A stretch of DNA of 64,000 nucleotides, taken from positions 2,480,001-2,544,000 of the forward strand of contig NZ_CP071405.1 of the NCBI RefSeq assembly GCF_022647325.1, read 5' to 3'. The position numbers were made by a program, and so were the translations under genes. The DNA is from Pantoea deleyi. Lineage in GTDB: Bacteria; Pseudomonadota; Gammaproteobacteria; Enterobacterales; Enterobacteriaceae. Of the stretch, positions 29,644-39,577 are shown in pieces (the stretch's first letter is position 1; each line of letters starts with the position of its first letter). The notes below the pieces were generated by a model, which was not told where the DNA came from, made no database searches, and saw only the letters and a program-made list of their open reading frames with translations.

Positions 29644-29916
29644 ATGACTACTGATAAACCGGAAGAGGCGATGACCTTTGGTGAGTTGCTGGCACTGATT
29701 GGCGACCAGCAGCGTCGTTTAACGGTGCTGGAAAATGCCTTTTCCAGTCTGATGTTCTGTCTTGACGATCGGGCCAGCCAGCTGCTGGCGCACAACCTGT
29801 CGCTGGAAGCTCAGAACCAGAATCACGATGAGCAGCTTCAGCAGCACTTTGCCCGACTGGCAGAGAGCGTGCAGAAACGCAGCGGCGGCATCGTACCGGA
29901 AAGCCCCACGCTCTGA
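29644..29916 (+). CDS. Small hypothetical protein with helical heptads
   Basis: 90-residue protein I do not recognise. I start at 29644 (MTTDKPEEAMTFGEL), preceded by GGAGA; an in-frame upstream start at 29605 is less likely. No signal peptide or membrane segment. The sequence is predicted helical, with hydrophobic residues at heptad-like spacing (LLALIGDQQRRLTVLENAFSSLMF) and a Gln/His-rich second helix. One Cys. It sits between dinI and bssS, where E. coli has no gene as I recall, and has its own terminator, so it is probably a monocistronic lineage-specific gene. Confidence 0.7.
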   Translation: MTTDKPEEAMTFGELLALIGDQQRRLTVLENAFSSLMFCLDDRASQLLAHNLSLEAQNQNHDEQLQQHFARLAESVQKRSGGIVPESPTL

Positions 29917-29958
29917 TCAGGCTTTATCCGCTTTTTGCCTGTCCATTGAATCATGATA

Positions 29959-29989
29959 AAAATGCCTGCCCGTCAGGCATTTTATTTTT
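29959..29989 (+). terminator. Rho-independent terminator after the 90-residue hypothetical gene
   Basis: TGCCTG, a five-base loop, CAGGCA and a T-rich tail (TTTTATTTTT), about 45 bases after the stop codon. Confidence 0.75.
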
Positions 29990-30153
29990 CATCTTCGGCC
30001 TGTTAAACACGAATGTTCTGTGAGAAGCTGACTCACGGCACTTTTTAAACAGTGATGCCCGGGTTTACTGTTATAATTGTTTCTCGACTGGAAGAAAAAA
30101 GCCGCATTGAACCTCACCATGCACTTCGTTTAACGAGTAATAAGGAGGTTATA

Positions 30154-30405
30154 ATGGACAGAAAAGACGTGATTCAGACTCACCCGCTGGTGGGCTGGGA
30201 TATCAGTACCGTTGACAGTTATGACGCCATGATGATCCGCCTGCACTCGTTATCGTCGCAGGATCAGAAAGAAGAAGAAGCGGATGTTGGCCCGACCTAC
30301 TGGCTGACAACGGATGTGGCAAGGCAGTTTATCTCGATCCTCGAAGCGGGGATTGCCAAGATAGAATCAGCCGAGCAGATAGAACGACTCCTTAATAAGC
30401 ATTAA
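30154..30405 (+). CDS. bssS: Biofilm regulator BssS
   Basis: 83-residue cytoplasmic protein linked to biofilm and signal-dependent gene expression in E. coli; molecular role unclear. VIQTHPLVGWDISTVDSYDAMM and WLTTDVARQFISILEAGIAKIES are near-identical to BssS. A strong AAGGAGG site precedes the ATG at 30154; the longer reading from 30052 has no such support. Followed by a terminator. Confidence 0.95.
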   Translation: MDRKDVIQTHPLVGWDISTVDSYDAMMIRLHSLSSQDQKEEEADVGPTYWLTTDVARQFISILEAGIAKIESAEQIERLLNKH

Positions 30406-30423
30406 CTTCTGCCACATCAGACA

Positions 30424-30446
30424 GGCACCCTCAGGGGTGCCTTTTT
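30424..30446 (+). terminator. Rho-independent terminator after bssS
   Basis: GGCACC, a six-base loop, GGTGCC and TTTTT, about 18 bases after the bssS stop. Confidence 0.8.
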
Positions 30447-30499
30447 CGTTTCTGTTTCTGGTATGCTTTTGATTATCTGACTCTTAGAGCGTGGTTACC

Positions 30500-31612
30500 A
30501 TGATTTATGATCTTATTGTCGTTGGCAGCGGCTCGGTGGGCGCGGCGGCCGGCTACTATGCCACCCAGGCGGGTTTATCGGTGCTGATGATCGACAGCGC
30601 CCACCCTCCCCACCAGCAGGGCACCCATCATGGCGAGAGCCGGCTGATCCGCCACGCCTATGGTGAAGGCGAACGCTATGTGCCGCTGGTGCTGCGGGCG
30701 CAGACGCTGTGGGATGAGCTGGAGCAGCAGGCTGGTGAACGCATCATGCATCGCAGCGGCGTGCTGAACCTGGCCCCGCTTGAGTCGCCGTTTATCCGTA
30801 ACGTCATCGACAGCGCTACCCGCTGGCAGCTCAATATTCAGGTCATGCAGCCCGATGAGGTGCGCAAACGCTGGCCGCAGATTAACGTGCCAGAAGGCTA
30901 TCTGGGCGTCTTCGAACCGCAGTCCGGTTTTCTGAAATGCGAACAGGCGGTGCGCAGCTGGATCCAGCTGGCCGAACAGGCGGGCTGTGCGCAGCTGTTC
31001 AACTGCCCGGTTTCCGCGCTGGGCCGCGACGGCGATCTGCAGCAGGTCACCACGCTGGATGGCATCTACCGGGGCCGCAAAATGCTGGTCAGCGCGGGCA
31101 CCTGGGTGGGAAAACTGGTTCCGGATCTGCCGGTCGCCCCGACCCGCAAAGTGTTCGCCTGGTATCAGGCCGACGGCCGCTACAGTGAAAATAATCAGTT
31201 CCCCGGCTTTACCGTGGAGATGCGCGACGGCAGCCAGTTCTACGGCTTCCCGGCGGATAACAACGCCCTGAAAGTGGGCCGTCATGATGGCGGCCAGCGG
31301 ATGCAGCAACCCGAAGATCGCAGACCCTTTGGCACCGTCGCCTCCGATGGCAGCGAAGCCTTCAGCTTCCTGCGGCAGTTTTTACCCGGCGTGGGTGTCT
31401 GTCTGCACGGTGAAGCGTGCAGCTATGACTTCAGCCCGGATGAAGACTTTATTATCGACACCCTGCCAGGTGAACCCGATCGCCTGGTGATTACCGGCCT
31501 CAGCGGACACGGCTTTAAGTTTGCCAGCGTACTAGGGGAGCTGGCGGCAGAATTTGCTCAGGCGAAACCCTTCTCCTTCGATTTAACGCCGTTCCGCCTC
31601 TCCCGCTTCTGA
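30500..31612 (+). CDS. solA: N-methyl-L-tryptophan oxidase SolA
   Basis: 370-residue FAD enzyme of the monomeric sarcosine oxidase family, demethylating N-methyl amino acids. The dinucleotide-binding motif [12 protein letters not shown] is at residues 6-17. [15 protein letters not shown] follows near 45. The probable covalent-flavin Cys is in [16 protein letters not shown] near residue 310. I prefer the ATG at 30500; a GTG three codons upstream is also open. Confidence 0.95.
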   Translation: MIYDLIVVGSGSVGAAAGYYATQAGLSVLMIDSAHPPHQQGTHHGESRLIRHAYGEGERYVPLVLRAQTLWDELEQQAGERIMHRSGVLNLAPLESPFIRNVIDSATRWQLNIQVMQPDEVRKRWPQINVPEGYLGVFEPQSGFLKCEQAVRSWIQLAEQAGCAQLFNCPVSALGRDGDLQQVTTLDGIYRGRKMLVSAGTWVGKLVPDLPVAPTRKVFAWYQADGRYSENNQFPGFTVEMRDGSQFYGFPADNNALKVGRHDGGQRMQQPEDRRPFGTVASDGSEAFSFLRQFLPGVGVCLHGEACSYDFSPDEDFIIDTLPGEPDRLVITGLSGHGFKFASVLGELAAEFAQAKPFSFDLTPFRLSRF

Positions 31613-31908
31613 TGCCGCAGCCGGAGGGGATCGCCGCGATCCCTTCCGGCTGACAAAGATTGACGAAACCTGAATAGACCTGACAGATAAGGGCACGGCG
31701 TTATGGCCCGTAATGTTAATTCCCCCCTATTTTCGTTGACCGCCCCCCGGACTGGAAAATTCTCATTCAATAATATTGCGCGTTATCCGGCGTTTTATTC
31801 AGTCTTTTATTCCGCCGCGCGGAAATTTATAGAAGCGTAAGGACGATTGCTTTTATATTTCATAATGTAGATGCTTATTTCATATTATTTCCCTGCGAAC
31901 GCATCATT
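31613..31908. other. solA-cytochrome b561 intergenic region
   Basis: 296 bases. The right third (from about 31780) is AT-rich and should hold the cytochrome b561/yceI promoter, but no clear consensus pair stands out. Nothing else recognised. Confidence 0.4.
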
Positions 31909-32484
31909 ATGTTAATACGGAATACCTCTCATCAGTTCGGACTGATTGCGGTTCTGCTGCACTGGTCAATGGCGCTGGCAATATATGCCATGTTTGCGCT
32001 GGGATTATGGATGGTCGGCCTCGGCTATTACGACAGCTGGTATCACGACGCCCCGGAGATCCATAAAAGCATTGGCGTGATCCTGTTTCTGACGCTGATG
32101 GTTCGCCTGCTGTGGCGCGTTATTTCCCCGCCGCCAAAACCGCTGAGCAGTTATTCGCCGCTGGTGCGCATCAGCGCCGTGGTGGCGCACCTGCTGCTCT
32201 ACACCCTGCTGCTGGCGATTCTGATTAGCGGCTATCTGATCTCCACCGCGGACGGAAAGCCTGTTGCCGTTTTTAACCTCTTTACTCTGCCCGCTCTGTT
32301 CAGCGGTGCGGGCGAACAGGCCGATCTGGCGGGCGACATTCATCTCTGGCTCGCCTGGACGGTGGTTATGCTTTCGGTTCTGCATGGTCTCGCGGCGCTG
32401 AAACACCATTTTATCGACCGCGATAGCACCCTGAAACGGATGTCCGGTTACCCCCTCTCCACTCTCCTTGAAAAGGATAAATAA
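31909..32484 (+). CDS. Cytochrome b561 family protein (YceJ-like)
   Basis: 191-residue membrane protein with four predicted membrane helices. His residues in [11 protein letters not shown] (His18), [22 protein letters not shown] and [15 protein letters not shown] are the expected haem b ligands. It belongs to the family of E. coli YceJ/CybB and would carry electrons in the inner membrane. It is paired with yceI, whose ATG follows its stop by one base, as in E. coli yceJ-yceI. Confidence 0.92.
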   Translation: MLIRNTSHQFGLIAVLLHWSMALAIYAMFALGLWMVGLGYYDSWYHDAPEIHKSIGVILFLTLMVRLLWRVISPPPKPLSSYSPLVRISAVVAHLLLYTLLLAILISGYLISTADGKPVAVFNLFTLPALFSGAGEQADLAGDIHLWLAWTVVMLSVLHGLAALKHHFIDRDSTLKRMSGYPLSTLLEKDK

Positions 32485-32485
32485 T

Positions 32486-33061
32486 ATGTTCAGGAAAACG
32501 TTACTGGCGATGACCAGCGCCAGCCTGCTGCTCGGTTCACTGAGCGCCCATGCGGCGGACTACAAAATCGACAAGGAGGGCCAGCACGCCTTTATCCAGT
32601 TCCGTATTCAGCATCTCGGTTACAGCTGGCTGTATGGCACCTTTAAAACGTTCGATGGCCGCTTTACCTTTGATGAGAAGAATCCCGCGGCAGACAAGGT
32701 GGAGGTGACGATTGACACCGCCAGCGTCGATACCAATCACGCCGAGCGTGACAAGCATCTGCGCAGCGCAGACTTCCTGAACAGCAGCAAAAACCCGCAG
32801 GCGACCTTCAAATCCACAGCGGTGAAAAAAGAGGGTGATGAACTGGAGATTACCGGCGATCTGACCCTGAACGGCGTGACGAAACCGGTGACGCTGGAGG
32901 CGAAAATGCTGGGCGAAGGAAAAGATCCGTGGGGCGGTTACCGCGCAGGCTTTGAGGCCGAGGGTGAAATTACCCTCAAGGATTTCAATATTACCAAAGA
33001 CCTGGGGCCGGCTTCACAGAAGGTTCAGCTGATGATCTCGGTGGAAGGGGTCCGTCAGTAA
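32486..33061 (+). CDS. yceI: Periplasmic YceI-family isoprenoid-binding protein
   Basis: 191-residue protein with a Sec signal ([24 protein letters not shown]) followed by the YceI lipocalin-like domain beginning [24 protein letters not shown]. Relatives bind polyisoprenoids such as ubiquinone. I start at 32486, giving the standard signal peptide. Co-transcribed with the cytochrome b561 gene, suggesting a redox or quinone link. Confidence 0.94.
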   Translation: MFRKTLLAMTSASLLLGSLSAHAADYKIDKEGQHAFIQFRIQHLGYSWLYGTFKTFDGRFTFDEKNPAADKVEVTIDTASVDTNHAERDKHLRSADFLNSSKNPQATFKSTAVKKEGDELEITGDLTLNGVTKPVTLEAKMLGEGKDPWGGYRAGFEAEGEITLKDFNITKDLGPASQKVQLMISVEGVRQ

Positions 33062-33069
33062 AACGGCAA

Positions 33070-33095
33070 GCCGCCTGAAGCGCACTTCAGGCGGC
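33070..33095. terminator. Strong hairpin between convergent yceI and trhO
   Basis: GCCGCCTGAAG and CTTCAGGCGGC form an 11-bp perfect stem with a four-base loop. No long T-run follows, but it sits in the 39-base gap between two convergent genes and probably ends both. Confidence 0.55.
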
Positions 33096-33100
33096 CACGC

Positions 33101-34150
33101 TTATTTCTTCTGTGGCGCGGGAATCGTCATGCTTAACAGGCCACGGGACTTGTTAAAGATCTTATTACCGTTCTCGCGTCCTGCCCGGCGGGCACGCTGC
33201 TCTTCCGGCGAGAGTTTAGCCTCTTCCTGACAGAGCGGGCTGCAGCAGTTTTCAAACTTCTCTGCACAGCGCTGACACTGAATAAACAGCAGGTGACAGC
33301 CGTCATTCACGCAGTTGACGTGGGTATCGCAGGGTTCACCGCACTGATGGCAGTTCGACAGCACATCATCGGAGATCCGCTCGCCCATACGCTCATCGAA
33401 CACGAAGTTTTTGCCTTTGAAGCGAACCGGTAACCCCTGCTCACGGGCACGGCGGGCATACTCGATGATACCGCCTTCGACGTGGTAGACATCCTCAAAA
33501 CCGTTATGACGCATCCAGGCGCTCGCCTTTTCACAGCGGATCCCGCCGGTGCAGTACATCACGATCTTTTTGTCTTTCTTATCCTTCAGCATATCAACTG
33601 CCATCGGCAGCTGATCGCGGAAGGTGTCGGCAGGCACTTCCAGCGCGTTGTCGAAGCGGCCCACTTCATATTCGTAGTGGTTGCGCATATCCACAAACAG
33701 CGCATCAGGATCGTCCAGCATGGCGTTAACGTCGGCCGCTTTCAGGTACTGGCCTACGTCGCTGGCATCGAACGTCTCATCCTCAATCCCATCGGCAACG
33801 ATGCGATCGCGCACTTTCAGACGCAGTACCCAGAACGATTTCCCATCATCGTCCAGGGCGATGTTCATCCGCAGATTGTCCAGCGACGGATCGAACGCAT
33901 AGAGCCACGCTTTCATCTTCTCATACTGGCTGGCGGGCACGCTGATCTGCGCGTTGATGCCTTCATGCGCCACATAGACGCGGCCAAAGACCTTGAGTGC
34001 GGTCAGGCCCACATAGAGCGCGTCGCGAAAGGCTTTCGGATCGGCAATCTGAAAATACTTGTAAAAAGAGACTGTAGTGCGCGGCTCGGTTTCAGCCAGC
34101 ATGCGCGCTTTCAGCTCTTTATTGGAAACGAGGTTATGTAACACTGGCAT
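33101..34150 (-). CDS. trhO: tRNA uridine hydroxylase TrhO
   Basis: 349-residue rhodanese-domain protein (formerly YceA) that, in E. coli, makes 5-hydroxyuridine at tRNA position 34 using oxygen. The N-terminal domain ([19 protein letters not shown]) is followed by the rhodanese domain with active-site Cys200 in [15 protein letters not shown]-terminal Cys-rich segment ([14 protein letters not shown]...[12 protein letters not shown]) follows. I start at 34150, matching E. coli; the reading from 34219 adds 23 unlikely residues. Divergent from lpxL. Confidence 0.95.
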   Translation of the reverse strand: MPVLHNLVSNKELKARMLAETEPRTTVSFYKYFQIADPKAFRDALYVGLTALKVFGRVYVAHEGINAQISVPASQYEKMKAWLYAFDPSLDNLRMNIALDDDGKSFWVLRLKVRDRIVADGIEDETFDASDVGQYLKAADVNAMLDDPDALFVDMRNHYEYEVGRFDNALEVPADTFRDQLPMAVDMLKDKKDKKIVMYCTGGIRCEKASAWMRHNGFEDVYHVEGGIIEYARRAREQGLPVRFKGKNFVFDERMGERISDDVLSNCHQCGEPCDTHVNCVNDGCHLLFIQCQRCAEKFENCCSPLCQEEAKLSPEEQRARRAGRENGNKIFNKSRGLLSMTIPAPQKK

Positions 34151-34403
34151 GGTGTTCTTTCCTGTTATCAATAGGTGAAATTTAGCGGCAACATGATACC
34201 TGATTTCACCCGGATGCAAAGGCCGGTGTCAGGAATGATTGTCAGTTGCTGTTTTTATCATCACTCCTTCACTGCCGGTATTCGCCACGCAGTCGTCTGT
34301 GCTGTCACCGATATTTATGCGCACGTTAAAAACTGGCACAATGGCGGAAATTAACGAAATATCAGCACCGCACGGTGCGCGACGCAGGAAAATTAACCTT
34401 CAT

Positions 34404-35327
34404 ATGACTCAGTTGCCTCAGTTTTCACGAGAACTGCTTCACCCACGCTATTGGCTGGCCTGGCTGGGTGTCGCTTCTCTTTATCTTTTGGTGCTACTTC
34501 CTTATCCCCTGCTCTATGTTCTCGGCTGTAATATTGGCCGTATCGGGATGCGTTTTATGAAGCGCCGCGTCAGCATCGCCCGCCGGAATCTGGAATTAAC
34601 CTTCCCGGATATGCCGGTCAATGAGCGCGAAGCGATGATCAAGCACAATTTCGAATCGGTCGGCATGGGCCTGATTGAAACCGGTATGGCGTGGTTCTGG
34701 CCCGACTGGCGGATCAATAAATGGCATAAGCCTTCAGGTCTGGAGCATATTCAGCAGGCCCACGACAGCCAGCGCGGCATACTGCTTATCGGCATGCACT
34801 TTCTGACACTGGAAATTGGCGCGCGTATGTTTGGTATCCACAATCCGGGGATTGGCGTCTACCGTCCGAATGACAACAAGCTGATCGACTGGCTGCAGGT
34901 CAAAGGCAGAATGCGCTCGAACAAGAGCATGATCGATCGTAAAGATCTCAAGGGAATGATCCGCGCCCTGAAGCAGGGTGAGATCATCTGGTACGCACCG
35001 GATCACGATTATGGCCCGCGCAGCAGCGTCTTTGTGCCCTTCTTTGCCGTGGAAAAAGCCGCCACCACGGTCGGTACGCATCTGCTGATCCGCACCGGTA
35101 AACCCGCCGTCATCCCTTTCGTGCCCCGTCGTCTGCCTGACGGTCGCGGCTATGAACTGATGATTCTGCCTGACATCAGCGGTGAATTTACCCTGGAAAG
35201 CGACGAAGTGACCGCCGCCAGGATGAATAAAGTGGTTGAGGAAGGCGTGCTGCTGGCACCTGAACAGTACATGTGGCTCCACCGCCGTTTCAAAACGCGT
35301 CCGGAAGGCGAACCTTCACGCTACTAG
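34404..35327 (+). CDS. lpxL: Kdo2-lipid IVA lauroyltransferase LpxL
   Basis: 307-residue inner-membrane acyltransferase adding the laurate of lipid A. One N-terminal membrane helix (about 18-40) anchors it. The HX4E catalytic motif is His132 to Glu137 (HFLTLE), the same numbering as in E. coli. [18 protein letters not shown] is also conserved. I start at 34404, giving [17 protein letters not shown]. Followed by a perfect 12-bp hairpin. Confidence 0.96.
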   Translation: MTQLPQFSRELLHPRYWLAWLGVASLYLLVLLPYPLLYVLGCNIGRIGMRFMKRRVSIARRNLELTFPDMPVNEREAMIKHNFESVGMGLIETGMAWFWPDWRINKWHKPSGLEHIQQAHDSQRGILLIGMHFLTLEIGARMFGIHNPGIGVYRPNDNKLIDWLQVKGRMRSNKSMIDRKDLKGMIRALKQGEIIWYAPDHDYGPRSSVFVPFFAVEKAATTVGTHLLIRTGKPAVIPFVPRRLPDGRGYELMILPDISGEFTLESDEVTAARMNKVVEEGVLLAPEQYMWLHRRFKTRPEGEPSRY

Positions 35328-35870
35328 TCTCTGTTCGCGCTAAATGGCTGAACGCCATTTAGCGCGTTTCTGATCTCCCTGCCTGCTAAATAAAACAGTC
35401 GCGCCCTCTTCCGCTTTTTTCGGCGCGCGGCAGCAGCGCCACGCATTAATCCAGATCCGGTCAATTCTTCTCCCCGTTCCCCGATTAAAATTACGGTCAC
35501 TTATCAATTCAGAATAGCGCAGGCGGCATACGTGCCTTTTCGTTTTTTATTCATTATGGTTTCTGCAGAATATATCGATTTTATTCTGGCGCTGATTATT
35601 TCCGGTGCCAGGCCTAATCCTATTTAGCCGCGCTTAATGGTATCCCGTCTCTTATGAATGACTGAAAATTAACTTATTTTACAGAGGATTGCTGACGTGA
35701 TTTGACTTATATTCCATTTCACAATTATTTAACAGTCCGATAGACCGTTATGGCATTTGAAGAAAGTTATCGTTCCCGGTAATTTCTGGCTGAACAGTCA
35801 GGCGTTTAACGGTTCTGACAGAATTATAAAAAAAGATCACACACAGCAAACCTCTAACGGGACAGATAAT
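35328..35870. other. 543-base gap between lpxL and the next small gene
   Basis: Apart from the lpxL terminator, no gene is supported here. From about 35560 the sequence becomes visibly AT-richer than its surroundings. A TTGACT at 35702 has no good partner -10. The efflux gene mdtG, which I recall between lpxL and mysB in E. coli, is absent. Confidence 0.5.
35337..35370 (+). terminator. Terminator hairpin after lpxL
   Basis: GCGCTAAATGGC, five-base loop, GCCATTTAGCGC: a perfect 12-bp stem 9 bases after the lpxL stop, with a short GTTTC tail. Confidence 0.65.
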
Positions 35871-36137
35871 ATGAACAAAGGTCTCTACTATTACGTGACT
35901 ATCGGTACCGATCAGGAAAATTATCACTTCCTTCATCGTAAAGGCTGTAAGCGGATGCCTGATAAAGAGGCGGTTATCTTTATCGGTACGTTATATAACC
36001 TGAGCCAGGCGCTTTCCATCGCCCGCATTAATTTCAGGAAGGTGAAGCCCTGTATCAAATGCTGTATCCGCTACTCGGCGCCCGTGATCCATGAGTCTGT
36101 TCAGCCGGTTCTGCACTTTCCGCAAAAGATGATCTGA
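35871..36137 (+). CDS. Small Cys-rich hypothetical protein, possible metal binder
   Basis: 88-residue protein. I take the ATG at 35871; a TTG at 35757 would give 126 residues but lacks a ribosome site and a conserved look. The core reads YYYVTIGTDQENYHFLHRKGCKRMP, then FIGTLYNLSQALSIA, then PCIKCC. This His/Cys layout (HxxGC...LP...G...A...C..CC) resembles a widespread uncharacterised family of small bacterial proteins and suggests a zinc or redox site. No signal peptide. It lies in an AT-richer gap between lpxL and mysB, a likely acquired or lineage-specific gene. Confidence 0.65.
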   Translation: MNKGLYYYVTIGTDQENYHFLHRKGCKRMPDKEAVIFIGTLYNLSQALSIARINFRKVKPCIKCCIRYSAPVIHESVQPVLHFPQKMI

Positions 36138-36268
36138 TGCCCGCTGACGGGAAATGGCTTATTTCCCGTCAGTTGCACTGCCCGCGCCTTTCCCTCCCCT
36201 GAATTTCGTCTATCCTTCACTGAAATCAAATCAACCCGCAGTCAATGAACCCGTAAAGGAGAAGCGCA

Positions 36269-36670
36269 ATGAGCATGTACAGTACGTTAGAGGAAGCCAT
36301 TGATGCTGCACGTGAAGAGTTCCTCGCGAATCACCCGGAGCTTGAGGAAGAGGATGCGTCGATCAGCCAGTTTGGTCTGCAGAAGTATGTGATGCAGGAT
36401 GGCGATATCATGTGGCAGGCCGAGTTCCTGGAAGATGAAGGCGATACCGGGGAGTGCATGCCCTACCGCAGCGGTGAAGCCGCTCAGGCCATTTTCGATG
36501 CTGACTTTGATGAAGTGGAGCTGCGTCAGGAGTGGTTAGCGGAAAATACCCTGCACGAGTGGGATGACGGCGAGTTTCAGCTTGAGCCGCCGCTGGACAC
36601 CGAAGAGGGTGAAGCCGCGGCCCAGGAGTGGGAAGACGATAACAGCGATTCCGACCGCAGCTACTCGTAA
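36269..36670 (+). CDS. mysB: Acidic protein MysB
   Basis: 133-residue very acidic cytoplasmic protein; in E. coli it suppresses secY and secA defects when over-expressed. TLEEAIDAAREEFLA, LQKYVMQDGDIMWQ and NTLHEWDDGEFQLEPPLDTEEG match it closely. The C-terminus is about 9 residues longer (ending DSDRSYS). AAAGGAG precedes the ATG. Its last 10 bases overlap the end of the convergent yceK. Confidence 0.93.
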   Translation: MSMYSTLEEAIDAAREEFLANHPELEEEDASISQFGLQKYVMQDGDIMWQAEFLEDEGDTGECMPYRSGEAAQAIFDADFDEVELRQEWLAENTLHEWDDGEFQLEPPLDTEEGEAAAQEWEDDNSDSDRSYS

Positions 36671-36900
36671 GGCCCGTGCCGGGCATCCACAGGGAGCAAC
36701 AGGGTGTCCACCACCAGCGACAGCGGCAGGTCGAGGATCGTCAGGATCCGCCATCCGCTGTCGCGGACGTCCCACTGCACGCCGGGATAGTACTGATTAC
36801 CGTGCCCCTGCCCCGGAAAAGTCCGGCTGATGATACTGCCGCACCCGCTCAGGCAGATCACCGCCACACCGATAACGCCCGCTTTAATCAACCCGTTCAC
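36661..36900 (-). CDS. yceK: Lipoprotein YceK
   Basis: 79-residue predicted lipoprotein. After a short hydrophobic signal the lipobox LSGC is followed by GSIISRTFPGQGHGNQYYPGVQWDVRDSGW, nearly identical to E. coli YceK. The start is uncertain: a GTG at 36900 gives a good signal peptide, a second GTG lies one codon upstream, and a TTG at 36966 would add 22 residues. Convergent with mysB, overlapping it by 10 bases. Confidence 0.85.
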   Translation of the reverse strand: MNGLIKAGVIGVAVICLSGCGSIISRTFPGQGHGNQYYPGVQWDVRDSGWRILTILDLPLSLVVDTLLLPVDARHGPYE

Positions 36901-36994
36901 CACTGATATCCGCCCCAGACAGCCGTTGAGATTGTCACGCGCGCTGCGGTGACGGTCAGCCCACAATCTACCACTGTCGCGTCTGTTTCATCCG

Positions 36995-37023
36995 AAAAAA
37001 AAGCGGCATCTCTGCCGCTTTTT
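36995..37023 (-). terminator. Terminator after opgH
   Basis: AAGCGGCA, four-base loop, TGCCGCTT, with an A-run on the left that becomes a T-run on the minus strand. It follows the opgH stop and could also act on the plus strand (TTTCT tail). Confidence 0.8.
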
Positions 37024-37027
37024 CTGA

Positions 37028-39577
37028 TTACGCGTTTTTCAGCGCGTGGGGGTTAAGTGAGAGTTTCTGATAACTCTCTACCCACTGATGATACTTGTCC
37101 GCCTCTTCCCACAGTCGGGTGTGAACGCGGGCCAGCACCACCGGGTCGCTGATCAGCTGCAGACGCTGGTCGCGGCTCAGTTTATCCGGGGTATCACTGA
37201 GCGCCTGGTCCACACGACGGTCGCGGGCATAGTCCAGTAACTGACTCTGCTTGTGACGCGAGGTCGCCAGCGCCGTGGCCAGCGCGTTAAACGCAGGATG
37301 GAACACGGCATGCATAAAGCCATTTTCCAGCGCACGTTCGCGGTTCAGCTCCAGATAGCGGTCGGTGTCGACCAGCTCCTGCGGCGGCGCGTACTCTTCC
37401 GGGATCAGGAAGAGCTTCGCCCGCTTGCTCTTCAGCCCCAGCGTCGCGCGGCTCGACATCACCGAAACAAACGGCGACAGGATCAGGGAGAAGACAATTG
37501 GCGCGAGCCACCAGAGGAAATTGAGATCCAGCAGGCCCATACCAATCGCCCACACCAGACCCAGTGCCATCTGTGAACCGTGACGTTTAAACGCTTCGCT
37601 CCACGGCGTCGCATCATCATCACGCTGTGGCGAGTTCCACACCACTTCCCAGCCCAGGAAGGCGCTGACCACGAAGACCGTATGGAACAGCATGCGCACC
37701 GGTGCCAGCAGCACCGAGAACAGCGTTTCCAGCACCAGCGACGCCAGCAGGCGCAGCGGGCCGCCATAGGCTTTCGATCCTTTGAACCAGATCAGCACTA
37801 CGCTCAGCATCTTCGGCAGGAACAGCAGCACCATCGTGGTCGAGAAGAGCGCGATGGCCAGCTCCGGACGCCACTGCGGCCAGACCGGGAACAGCTGCCG
37901 CGGTTGCAGGAAGTAGGTCGGTTCCATCAGCGTGTGCACCACCTGCAGGGCGGTAGACAGCGCCAGGAACATAAACCAGAGCGGCGCCGACAGATAGGAC
38001 ATGACACCGGTGAGGAACACCGCACGGTGAACCGGGTGCATCCCTTTCACCAGGAACAGGCGGAAGTTCATCAGGTTGCCGTGACACCAGCGGCGGTCAC
38101 GCTTCAGCTCATCCAGCAGGTTCGGTGGCAGCTCTTCATAAGAGCCTGGCAGATCATAGGCAATCCAGACGCCCCAGCCAGCACGACGCATCAGCGCCGC
38201 TTCCACGAAGTCATGCGACATGATGGAACCGGCAAAAGAGCCCTCACCCGGCAGCGGCGCCAGTGCGCAGTGCTCGATAAAGGGTTTCACGCGGATAATG
38301 GCGTTGTGGCCCCAGTAGTGCGACTCACCCAGCTGCCAGAAGTGCAGACCGGCGGTAAACAGCGGACCGTAGACGCGGGTCGCAAACTGCTGACAGCGCG
38401 CATAGAGCGTGTCCATACCGGAGGCTTTCGGCGATGACTGAATGATCCCGGCGTTCGGGTTAGCTTCCATCATGCGCACCAGACCGGTGAGACACTCACC
38501 GCTCATCACGCTGTCGGCGTCCAGCACCACCATGTAGCTGTAGTTGCTGCCCCAGCGACGGCAGAAGTCATCGATGTTGCCGCTTTTACGCTTCACACGA
38601 CGACGACGACGGCGATAGAAGATCCGGCCTGCGCCACCGACATCGCGCACCAGCTCCATCCAGGCTTTCTGTTCGGCGATGGCGATATCCGCATCGTAGC
38701 TGTCGCTTAAGATGTAGACGTCGAAGTGATCGGCGTTCCCGGTGCGCACCACAGATTCCCAGGTCGCACGCAGACCCGCGTAAACACGCTCCACATCTTC
38801 GTTACAGATAGGCATGATCAGCGCGGTGCGATGCGCCGGATTCAGCGGCTCATCCCCGACCGTCGAGTAGGAGATACTGTACTTATCCCGCCCAATCAGC
38901 AGCTGCAGGAAGCCCATCAGGGCCGTCCAGAAGCCGGCAGAGACCCAGCAGAACAGGATCGCAAACAGGAACAGGATACCGGTCTGCAACACATACGGCA
39001 GAATCTGCATCACAGACTGCTGCCAGTTCTGGTTGATCATCTCCATCGGATCCAGCAGCGTCCAGCCCTGGTACGGCAGAATACTCTTCATGTACCAGGT
39101 GGCGACCACGGTCTGGAAAATGGTCAGGATCAGCAGGATGTAGCGGCGAATCGAACCGACATGACGCCACTTCTCTTCCGCACGCTGCTCTTCCGCATTG
39201 GCGTAACGCGGCACCGTTTTGTGTCCACGCAGTGAGTCCCAGGCACGGGCGACCGGGTTGGTGCGCCAGGCTTCCGGGAACATCAGGGAGCGTTTGACTT
39301 TCGGCATCGCCTTCAGCGTGGTGCGGTCGAGATCATCTTTGCCCAGCTGCTGGCCGCCGGCCAGTGAATCCGGCCAGGCCATTTCAACCCGCGATGAGAC
39401 CGATTTTAACGGTGCATCGTCGGGGCGATCGCTGGCGGCGACATCCCTGCCCAGCGCATCATGGATGAAGTGGAACGCCCCGGCATTCTGTAAAGAACCG
39501 CTGAGACGTGCCTTCCCTGCCGCATCCAGCGGCAGAGATTCCACATAACGTTGAGGTGTAAAAGTCGATTTATTCAT
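37028..39577 (-). CDS. opgH: Glucan biosynthesis glucosyltransferase OpgH
   Basis: 849-residue inner-membrane GT2 enzyme making the beta-1,2-glucan backbone of osmoregulated periplasmic glucans. A long cytoplasmic N-terminus precedes membrane helices near residues 140 and 195, then the GT domain with [11 protein letters not shown] and the RRWCHGN (Q/RxxRW-type) motif, then several membrane helices. Length is close to E. coli (847). Its ATG overlaps the end of opgG by 8 bases, so the two are translationally coupled. Confidence 0.97.
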   Translation of the reverse strand: MNKSTFTPQRYVESLPLDAAGKARLSGSLQNAGAFHFIHDALGRDVAASDRPDDAPLKSVSSRVEMAWPDSLAGGQQLGKDDLDRTTLKAMPKVKRSLMFPEAWRTNPVARAWDSLRGHKTVPRYANAEEQRAEEKWRHVGSIRRYILLILTIFQTVVATWYMKSILPYQGWTLLDPMEMINQNWQQSVMQILPYVLQTGILFLFAILFCWVSAGFWTALMGFLQLLIGRDKYSISYSTVGDEPLNPAHRTALIMPICNEDVERVYAGLRATWESVVRTGNADHFDVYILSDSYDADIAIAEQKAWMELVRDVGGAGRIFYRRRRRRVKRKSGNIDDFCRRWGSNYSYMVVLDADSVMSGECLTGLVRMMEANPNAGIIQSSPKASGMDTLYARCQQFATRVYGPLFTAGLHFWQLGESHYWGHNAIIRVKPFIEHCALAPLPGEGSFAGSIMSHDFVEAALMRRAGWGVWIAYDLPGSYEELPPNLLDELKRDRRWCHGNLMNFRLFLVKGMHPVHRAVFLTGVMSYLSAPLWFMFLALSTALQVVHTLMEPTYFLQPRQLFPVWPQWRPELAIALFSTTMVLLFLPKMLSVVLIWFKGSKAYGGPLRLLASLVLETLFSVLLAPVRMLFHTVFVVSAFLGWEVVWNSPQRDDDATPWSEAFKRHGSQMALGLVWAIGMGLLDLNFLWWLAPIVFSLILSPFVSVMSSRATLGLKSKRAKLFLIPEEYAPPQELVDTDRYLELNRERALENGFMHAVFHPAFNALATALATSRHKQSQLLDYARDRRVDQALSDTPDKLSRDQRLQLISDPVVLARVHTRLWEEADKYHQWVESYQKLSLNPHALKNA

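Noticed and set aside
34330..34350. TGGCAC sequence before lpxL as a sigma54 promoter
   Set aside because: The GC-containing -12 element is not at the right distance.
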